A DNA stretch of 5,829 nucleotides from Dokdonella sp. (GTDB taxonomy: Bacteria > Pseudomonadota > Gammaproteobacteria > Xanthomonadales > Rhodanobacteraceae): positions 1 through 5,829 of the forward strand of contig JASLGB010000349.1 in the NCBI GenBank assembly GCA_030150315.1, in the 5' to 3' direction. Positions 1 to 5,829 of this stretch are shown piece by piece. A program made the translations under genes and the position numbers. The notes beneath the pieces are model-generated. The model saw only the letters and a program-made list of their open reading frames with translations, was not told where the DNA came from and did not search any database. Numbering within the stretch: the stretch's first letter is position 1; each line of letters begins with the position of its first letter.

Positions 1-519
1 CGACTGCACCAGCTGCATCTGCGAGGACTTCAGGCGCGCATAGGCGCGCTCGAGCTCGGTGCCGCGCTCGGACAGGCGCGACTCGACCGAGCGCAGCACG
101 TCGAGGACGAGGCCGGTGCCGAGGTAGCTGTCCTGCTCATCGACCAGCACGAAGTCGTCGGTGATCGGGCTGCGGATATGTGTGGCGATGGCGCGCGCGG
201 CGTGGTCCAGTGGCGTCGTCACCGGCAGAACCAGTGGCTGCCGGTTCATCAGCGAGGTGATCGGTCGCTTCCCGTACAGCTCGCGGCCGTAGGGCATCAG
301 CAGCACGCGCATCAGCTCGTATCGGCTGATGATGCCAGCCGGGCGGCGGCCGTCGACGATGACGAGGCTGAGCAGGCCGGCGCACTCCGGTTCGAGTATG
401 CGTTGCGCGACATCGAGCACGCTGGTCGAGGGCGCGACCGGCGGAGTTGGCAGCCGCAGCGCCTGCAGATCCGGGGACACGGCGGCATCGGGCGCATGCG
501 CCTTCGGAACAGTATTCAT
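1..519 (-). CDS. Twin-CBS-domain protein, probable N-terminal part of a sensor histidine kinase (partial, 3' end outside window)
   Basis: The frame is open for 173 codons from an ATG at 519 to the left edge, so the C-terminus is missing. Residues about 30-77 and 87-142 read as two CBS motifs: each has a hydrophobic strand such as LSLVIVDG or DFVLVDE followed by a turn and the pattern GIISRYELM or LGTGLVLDVL. CBS pairs usually bind adenine nucleotides or similar ligands and regulate an attached output domain. From about residue 142 the protein becomes a charged helix ending in ARLKSSQMQLVQS. In many cytoplasmic histidine kinases that kind of sequence leads directly into the EKMASLGQ segment of the dimerisation/phosphoacceptor domain, so a kinase output is inferred, not seen; GGDEF output is an alternative. 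No clear Shine-Dalgarno precedes the ATG at 519. An in-frame ATG at 618 would add 33 residues of low-complexity sequence and is less likely. It lies downstream of uvrB on the same strand, with a gap of about 158 bases. Confidence 0.8.
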   Translation of the reverse strand, partial: MNTVPKAHAPDAAVSPDLQALRLPTPPVAPSTSVLDVAQRILEPECAGLLSLVIVDGRRPAGIISRYELMRVLLMPYGRELYGKRPITSLMNRQPLVLPVTTPLDHAARAIATHIRSPITDDFVLVDEQDSYLGTGLVLDVLRSVESRLSERGTELERAYARLKSSQMQLVQS

Positions 520-623
520 CGATTGGTTTCGCAACGTGCCGCCTGTCTGGCGGCATCCGGCTCGGGGAGGCGCGGCGACGCTAGTCGCGGTCGGCGTCAA
601 ATCCGTGACACGCGTCATGCCCA

Positions 624-641
624 GTCGGCAGGATGTGCGAC
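624..641 (+). repeat. REP-like imperfect hairpin with GGATG loop, copy 1
   Basis: The sequence GTCGGCAGGATGTGCGAC can fold as GTCG-(bulged G)-CA pairing with TG-CGAC around a GGATG loop. It lies 37 bases past the uvrB stop codon, in the gap before the CBS gene. No T-run follows it on the minus strand, so it is not a standard intrinsic terminator. The same sequence without the bulged G occurs inverted at 4835-4851. Whether it belongs to a dispersed genomic repeat family cannot be judged from two copies. Confidence 0.4.
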
Positions 642-677
642 CCGTCACGTTTCCCAGTGACTTTGTTCGGCGACGCC

Positions 678-2699
<2,022 letters not shown>

Positions 2700-2748
2700 C
2701 GGGGCTCCGTGCGGGCGACTGGTTGCTATTTGTTCGGGGGCAGACGGC

Positions 2749-2783
2749 TGGCGCCATGCAGCGGGCTTTTCCTACAGGCGCCA
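2749..2783. repeat. Pair of GGCGCC palindromes forming an inverted repeat in the uvrB/pilin divergent gap
   Basis: TGGCGCCA at 2749-2756 and AGGCGCCA at 2776-2783 share GGCGCCA, and TGGCGCC can pair with GGCGCCA across about 21 bases. They are placed between two divergent genes, 50 to 105 bases from either start, where an operator or regulatory stem would sit. A weak minus-strand promoter can be imagined here (TTGGCG with CTGCAT 17 bases on), but the -10 is poor. GGCGCC is not rare in DNA this rich in G+C, so function is unproven. Confidence 0.25.
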
Positions 2784-2853
2784 AGGTCGGGCGGCCATCG
2801 TGACCGGAACCGTGCCTGCCTAGCATGGCATCACACCCAAGTGGAGGCACGCC

Positions 2854-3411
2854 ATGCAGAAGTCCATGCTCAAGCCGCGTGGTTTCACGCTGATCGAGGC
2901 GCTGATCTCCATCGCGATCCTGGCCACCCTGCTGACAATTGGCGCTCCGACCTGGAACGGCCTGTTCGGGCGCTCCCAGGTCGGCGTTGCCCGCAATGCG
3001 CTGCACGCCGCTCTCAGCGAGGCGCGCATCGCGGCCGTCAGCCGAGGCATGCCGGTGGTCGTGTGCCCAAGCTTCGACCAAAGCTCCTGCACGCGCTCCA
3101 CTCAGTGGCAGATCGGCTGGATCGCCTTCGTCGATGCCGACCACGACATGGAGCGCGGTGACGACGAACCGGTGCTGGTGGTCGGGCAGGCCGGCGCGAG
3201 TGGCGTCACGGTGCTCGGTTCCAGCGGCCGGCCCCGCATCCGCTTCCAGCCGGACGGCAGCGCCAGCGGCACCAATCTCAGCCTTACCGTCTGCGAGCGG
3301 GCATCCGGCGCACAGGCCGCGAGCCAGCTTGTGCTCAGCAACGCCGGCCGCGCCCGTACCGGCGCTCCGACTCCCGCGCAGGCAGCGGCCTGCCTTGCCG
3401 TCGCGGGTTGA
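2854..3411 (+). CDS. GspH/FimT-family type IV minor pilin (prepilin)
   Basis: This 185-residue prepilin-like protein begins with a short basic leader ending in glycine at residue 10, followed by FTLIEALIS and a hydrophobic helix to about residue 30. That is the class III signal cleaved and N-methylated by prepilin peptidase, with the conserved Glu at +5. The rest fits GspH/FimT: a charged helix to about 60, VVVCPS at 68-73, GWIAFVDADHD at 88-98, RIRFQPDGSASG at 128-139 and an SNAGRAR-like strand near 162-168. Cys 71, 79, 147 and 180 could form two disulfides in the periplasm. Proteins of this type are minor subunits that help start the pilus or pseudopilus at the inner membrane. GGAGG at 2843-2847, six bases before the ATG, decides the start over the internal ATG at 2866. 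No other pilus gene is adjacent, so it stands alone here. FimT is more likely than a type II secretion GspH, but sequence alone does not settle it. Confidence 0.9.
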   Translation: MQKSMLKPRGFTLIEALISIAILATLLTIGAPTWNGLFGRSQVGVARNALHAALSEARIAAVSRGMPVVVCPSFDQSSCTRSTQWQIGWIAFVDADHDMERGDDEPVLVVGQAGASGVTVLGSSGRPRIRFQPDGSASGTNLSLTVCERASGAQAASQLVLSNAGRARTGAPTPAQAAACLAVAG

Positions 3412-3434
3412 TGGAACATTCATCGACGGAACGC

Positions 3435-3463
3435 TTGACGAACGTGTGCGATGCCGACAGAAT
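3435..3463 (+). promoter_or_regulatory. Sigma-70-type promoter of tRNA-Asn
   Basis: TTGACG (3435-3440) and CAGAAT (3458-3463) are separated by exactly 17 bases, giving five of six and four of six matches to the consensus. The expected transcription start near 3470 is just before the mature tRNA at 3473. The G+C-rich stretch between -10 and start resembles the discriminator of stringently controlled stable-RNA promoters, which is an inference. Confidence 0.6.
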
Positions 3464-3472
3464 TCGCGGCTC

Positions 3473-3549
3473 GCCCGAATAGCTCAGCCGGTTAGAGCAC
3501 TTGACTGTTAATCAGGGGGTCGTTGGTTCGAGTCCAACTTCGGGCGCCA
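3473..3549 (+). tRNA. tRNA-Asn (anticodon GTT)
   Basis: The 77-base sequence folds as a full cloverleaf. The acceptor GCCCGAA (3473-3479) pairs with TTCGGGC (3539-3545), followed by discriminator G and an encoded CCA (3547-3549). The D-arm begins TAGCTCAGCCGG. The anticodon stem CTTGA/TCAGG closes the loop CTGTTAA with anticodon GTT at 3507-3509, specifying asparagine. The T-arm is GTTGG/CCAAC around TTCGAGT. It has its own promoter upstream and a strong terminator downstream. An integrase gene lies immediately beyond, so its 3' end is a likely integration target. Confidence 0.98.
3527..3549. other. Putative attachment-site region at the 3' end of tRNA-Asn
   Basis: Tyrosine recombinases of genomic islands commonly use the T-loop to CCA end of a tRNA gene as attB, and the integrase gene then lies next to the tRNA, as here. 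The segment is placed by analogy. The matching direct repeat that would mark the far island end is not in the window, so the core borders are unknown. Confidence 0.4.
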
Positions 3550-3554
3550 TCTTC

Positions 3555-3588
3555 AAAGGCCAGCAAGTCATTGCTGGCCTTTTTTTTT
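3555..3588 (+). terminator. Intrinsic terminator after tRNA-Asn
   Basis: A perfect 12-base-pair stem, AAAGGCCAGCAA with TTGCTGGCCTTT, closes a GTCA loop, and the T-tract runs on to 3588. It starts five bases after the tRNA CCA and must end the tRNA transcript. If island integration took place within the tRNA 3' end, this terminator was brought by the island or restored within the att region. Confidence 0.95.
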
Positions 3589-3642
3589 CCGGAATCGAGA
3601 ACGAAACGCCTGATTGACGTTCAACTCGCCGCCCCGGCCAGA

Positions 3643-3659
3643 GGTACAGTGCCGGTACC
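3643..3659. repeat. Short inverted repeat GGTAC/GTACC ahead of the integrase start
   Basis: GGTAC (3643-3647) and GTACC (3655-3659) flank a seven-base spacer and lie directly before the integrase ribosome binding site. A -10-like TACAGT (3645-3650) overlaps the left arm, and a TTGACG at 3614-3619 is too far (25 bases) for a normal -35. It could be an operator or a leader stem, but five-base arms are weak evidence. Confidence 0.2.
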
Positions 3660-3669
3660 GGAGCGCCTC

Positions 3670-4286
3670 ATGGCAACGATTGTACGAACGCCGTCCGAGA
3701 CCTGGAAGGCGGTCATCCGCAAGCAAGGGTGGCCCACCACGTCCAAGACGTTCCGCACCAAGCGTGACGCCGAGGACTGGGCGCGCCGCACCGAAGACGA
3801 GATGGTACGCGGCATCTACATCGAGCGTGGCGCGTCCGAGCGCCTCACGCTCGCCGTAGCGCTGGATCGCTACCTCTCCGAGGTGATCCCGACCAAGAAG
3901 CCCGCCACGCAGCAGACCGAGGTTGAGCGGGCAAAGCCCCTGCGCGAGTTCTTTGGCAAGTACGCCTTGGGAGCCATCACTCCTGACCTGGAGGCGCGCT
4001 ATCGCGACCTGCGACTAGCGACCCCTAATTCCCGGCAACCCCGCGCCCGGCCCAAGACGCCGCTCCTGCTGTCCGCGTCGACCGTTCGCCTGGAGCTCGC
4101 GCTACTCGGCCACCTGTTCACCACCGCGATCCGCGAATGGCGCCTAGGGCTGGTACTGAATCCCGTCGCGCAGGTGCGAAAGCCTAAACCTGCCGAGGGG
4201 CGAGACCGGCGTCTAGTGCGGCCGAAGAAAGAGCACTGCTCGCCGCGGTAGATGCTCACTCGAACCCGATGCTCGGCTGGATCGTC
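3670..4286 (+). pseudogene. Tyrosine recombinase/integrase remnant, frameshifted and missing its catalytic domain
   Basis: Translation from the ATG at 3670, preceded by GGAG at 3660-3663, gives an N-terminal arm-binding-like segment (about residues 1-55, MATIVRTPSETWKAVIRK to EMVRGIYI). A helical core-binding (SAM-like) domain follows (about 60-170), then the linker PAEGRDRRL typical of island integrases. After residue 182 the frame goes wrong (VRPKKEHCSPR, stop at 4249-4251). In the next frame from 4218 the expected text resumes as AAEERALLAAVDAHSNPMLG and continues through WIV, so one base appears to be missing around 4215-4217. Homology then ends at about 4286, and a stop follows at 4290. 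The catalytic Arg, Lys, His-x-x-Arg, His/Trp and Tyr are all absent, so it cannot recombine DNA. The frame is also open upstream into the tRNA (to 3523), but that part is not integrase-like. Position and orientation beside tRNA-Asn mark this as the former integrase of an island. Confidence 0.88.
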
Positions 4287-4293
4287 CCGTAAG
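4287..4293. other. Junction between integrase remnant and transposase remnant
   Basis: Integrase-like reading on the plus strand ends with GTC at 4284-4286. Transposase-like reading on the minus strand ends with the AAG codon at 4296-4294. Only seven bases separate them, and AAGCTT (4291-4296) spans the transposase edge. Both genes lose their 3' halves here, which fits a single deletion or other illegitimate join. Confidence 0.6.
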
Positions 4294-4788
4294 CTTGTTC
4301 TCCGAGCCCCGGCCAGGCTTGCCGCCGTTGCGCTCGCCGCCGAGATAGGCGTCGTCGACCTGCACGAAACCGTCCAGTTGGCGGGATTCCTCGCGTTCGG
4401 TCATGGCCTGCATGATCTTGTGCTTGATCTTCCAGGCCGTGCGATAGCACACGCCGAGCTGGCGCTTGAGTTCCAGTGCCGACAGATTGGTCTTGCTCGC
4501 CGTCAGCAGGTGCATGGCCAGGAACCACGTCGTCAGCGGCACCTTGGACGCCTCGAACAGCGTGCCGCTGGTGAGGGTGGTCTGGTGACGACAAGCGCGA
4601 CACTGGTAGTAGACCCGGCCTTCGCGCCGAAAGCGCGAACGCGGCCTGCCGCCGCAGCATGGGCAACGAAATCCCTGCGGCCAGCGGGCCTTGTAGAGCG
4701 CCCGGTAGCACTTGGCCTCGGTACCGTAGTCGCGCAAGAACTCCGCCAGCGACAGCCCCGGTTGGAACTGAACCCAGTTCATCGCCAT
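4294..4788 (-). pseudogene. IS1595-type (ISXO2-like) transposase, 3'-truncated
   Basis: About 165 residues of a transposase that is normally roughly 300 long. The start ATG at 4788 is supported by GGGAG six bases upstream (complement of 4795-4799). Residues 42-66 form a zinc ribbon, CPCC and CRAC (Cys 42, 44/45, 63, 66), after a short helical region AKCYRALYKARWP. A helical segment follows, with TLTSGTLFEASKVPLTTWF and the HTH-like SALELKRQLGVCYRTAWKIK. QVDDAYLGGE at 143-152 holds the first aspartate of the DDE-type (DDN/EK) catalytic domain. Recognisable sequence ends at GSENK; the remaining ORF to 4213 is out-of-context reading through the integrase remnant. The later acidic catalytic residues are missing, so it is inactive. 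I could not identify a terminal inverted repeat on the surviving side (4789-4879), and the other end is gone. Confidence 0.88.
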
Positions 4789-4833
4789 GATCGACTCCCG
4801 CGTCAGAACAGGGCGGCCACCGTGCGCTCTGCC

Positions 4834-4852
4834 CGTCGCACATCCTGCGACG
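4834..4852 (-). repeat. Perfect 7-bp hairpin with GGATG loop, copy 2 of the REP-like motif
   Basis: On the minus strand CGTCGCA, loop GGATG, TGCGACG forms a perfect seven-pair stem. It lies between the ImmA stop (4880) and the transposase start (4788), so it is in the transposase leader or in the residual IS end. No T-run follows, so it is not a classical terminator. It matches 624-641 apart from one extra G there. The rest of 4789-4879 shows only the transposase ribosome binding site. Confidence 0.45.
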
Positions 4853-4879
4853 CGCGGCTGAGGTTCGTCGCTAATCAGG

Positions 4880-5829
4880 TCAAGATTTGGACACGGGCCG
4901 GAACGGCACCACCTTGTTGTCTTGCGCCGAATGAATCTCAGTCGGCGTCGGAGCTGCTTTCAGTCGTGCGAACTCGACGACGTTGGTCTTGCCTTGGAAG
5001 TAACCTTCGGGCAACCCGGCGAGTGCTTCAACGTCAACCGCCGCCAGTCCGATGTGTCTTGGGATAGCTCCCAAGGGCATAACCTTCTCTTCGACCAACA
5101 GATCAATGGTGCGACGAAGCAGGCGAGGCTGCTCGGGTTTGCGATCACCATCACCGGGTTCCGATTTCGCGCCCCAACGAGCAGAGCGACGCTTGAAAAG
5201 TATCAAAGCACCATCTTCATCCAGCAGATCAAGTGCCTTCAGGCGCATGATGATCGCTGCAGCAGATACGCCCCATCGGTGCTTCAGTAGCAGCAAATCA
5301 TCCAGTGTCGGTGGTACGCGAACCTCGGTGGCAAACGTTTCTGCAGGCAGCAAAAATGCGCCCGCGAAACGATGAGCCTGCTGCTCCATCAGTTTGTGAC
5401 GAGCGCTATCCGTGGTGCGTTGAATGTGACGATGCAGAACGAGATGTCCGACCTCATGAGCAAGATCGAAGCGACTGCGATACCCATTGTCTTTGTCAGC
5501 GGACAAGAGAACGAGAGGGCGGCCCAATGCCTTGCTCCACGCCGAAAGCCCCTCAATCTGTGCGATGCCAGTCTCCTCCCGAACAAGGATGATCCCGGCG
5601 CCTTCCACGGCAAGCGCCAGGTCTTGAATCGCCGACCGGCCTAGGCGCCATAGATCACGGCATTCGCAGGCCGCCCTCTCGATGTCCTCGGCGGTGATTT
5701 CTTCCGGGGAGGTGTAATTGCGGGAGGGCAAATTGACGATGGGATAATCCACATACTCCATCAAGGCTGTGGCCACATCCTGAGCCCACTCAAGGCGGGC
5801 CTCGAGCATTGCTCGTGCTGCAACGTGTG
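4880..5829 (-). CDS. ImmA/IrrE-family zinc metallopeptidase, probably HTH-fused (partial, 5' end outside window)
   Basis: The frame is open from the right edge to a TGA at 4882-4880. The first visible ATG is at 5809, but codons before it (HVAARA) stay open to the edge, and the residues there (MLEARLEWAQDVATALMEY, then VDYPIVNLP) look like the middle of long family members, so the true start lies outside. Counting from that Met, the zinc motif HEVGH is at 118-122 in FDLAHEVGHLVLH, and the third ligand is probably Glu142 in MEQQAHRFAGAFLLP. A helical C-terminal part (about 225-275) contains RRTIDLLVEEKVMPLGAI. ImmA/IrrE enzymes cut repressors: ImmA cleaves the ICEBs1 repressor ImmR, and IrrE cleaves DdrO. 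Long versions usually carry an N-terminal XRE-type HTH and occur in prophages, islands and toxin-antitoxin-like pairs. The HTH is inferred only. G+C is visibly lower than in the core genes, supporting acquisition by transfer. No downstream partner gene survives; a broken transposase follows after about 90 bases. Confidence 0.88.
   Translation of the reverse strand, partial: HVAARAMLEARLEWAQDVATALMEYVDYPIVNLPSRNYTSPEEITAEDIERAACECRDLWRLGRSAIQDLALAVEGAGIILVREETGIAQIEGLSAWSKALGRPLVLLSADKDNGYRSRFDLAHEVGHLVLHRHIQRTTDSARHKLMEQQAHRFAGAFLLPAETFATEVRVPPTLDDLLLLKHRWGVSAAAIIMRLKALDLLDEDGALILFKRRSARWGAKSEPGDGDRKPEQPRLLRRTIDLLVEEKVMPLGAIPRHIGLAAVDVEALAGLPEGYFQGKTNVVEFARLKAAPTPTEIHSAQDNKVVPFRPVSKS

Noticed and set aside
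601..618. Short palindrome TGACACGCGTCA as a uvrB terminator
   Set aside because: The arms are only four bases and no T-run follows on the minus strand.
3523..3669. N-terminal extension of the integrase frame into the tRNA
   Set aside because: The frame happens to be open through the tRNA T-arm and terminator, but the residues are not integrase-like, the terminator lies between, and the ATG at 3670 has its own ribosome binding site.
4210..4220. Programmed frameshift in the integrase
   Set aside because: No slippery heptamer is visible at the site where the frame changes (the A-rich GAAGAAAGA is downstream of it), and the catalytic domain is missing anyway, so decay is the simpler explanation.
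4213..4293. C-terminal tail of the transposase reading frame after GSENK
   Set aside because: These codons are the antisense of the integrase remnant, not transposase sequence, so they were left out of the pseudogene limits.
4252..5067. A 271-codon open frame on the plus strand over the transposase and ImmA 3' end
   Set aside because: It is antisense to two recognisable genes, crosses the junction and the intergenic gap, and lacks any domain signal.

Overview
The window reads as a high-G+C gammaproteobacterial chromosome, most likely from the Xanthomonadales (Lysobacterales). This rests on gene content, base composition (about 70% G+C in a hand-counted 60-base stretch of uvrB) and protein style; no database comparison was possible.

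The left part (1-3549) is ordinary core chromosome. On the minus strand lie uvrB, the complete nucleotide-excision-repair helicase subunit, and downstream of it the 5' part of a gene for a twin-CBS protein that runs into a coiled coil typical of the lead-in to a histidine kinase. Diverging from uvrB on the plus strand is a complete GspH/FimT-type minor type IV pilin gene with a strong ribosome binding site. It is followed by tRNA-Asn(GTT), which has a good sigma-70-type promoter and an encoded CCA end.

The right part (about 3550-5829) is accessory DNA. A strong intrinsic terminator follows the tRNA, then a tyrosine-recombinase gene in the position expected of an island integrase that uses the tRNA 3' end as its attachment site. 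The integrase is dead: one base is missing near 4216, and homology stops at about 4286, before any catalytic residue. It abuts the front half of an IS1595-type transposase gene in the opposite orientation, itself cut off after its first catalytic aspartate. The two broken genes meet within seven bases, so one deletion or rearrangement probably removed both 3' halves. Beyond the transposase, on the minus strand, is most of an ImmA/IrrE zinc-metallopeptidase gene with a visible HEVGH motif. It runs off the right edge, is less G+C-rich than the core genes (52% in one hand-counted line), and probably carries an N-terminal HTH domain outside the window.

The genes do not form one pathway: the picture is a core DNA-repair/pilus neighbourhood next to an eroded tRNA-associated island. 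I did not find a convincing undescribed system. The observations most worth following are the double-truncation junction, a hairpin motif shared between the uvrB 3' intergenic region and the leader of the transposase gene, and the apparently partnerless ImmA-type protease.
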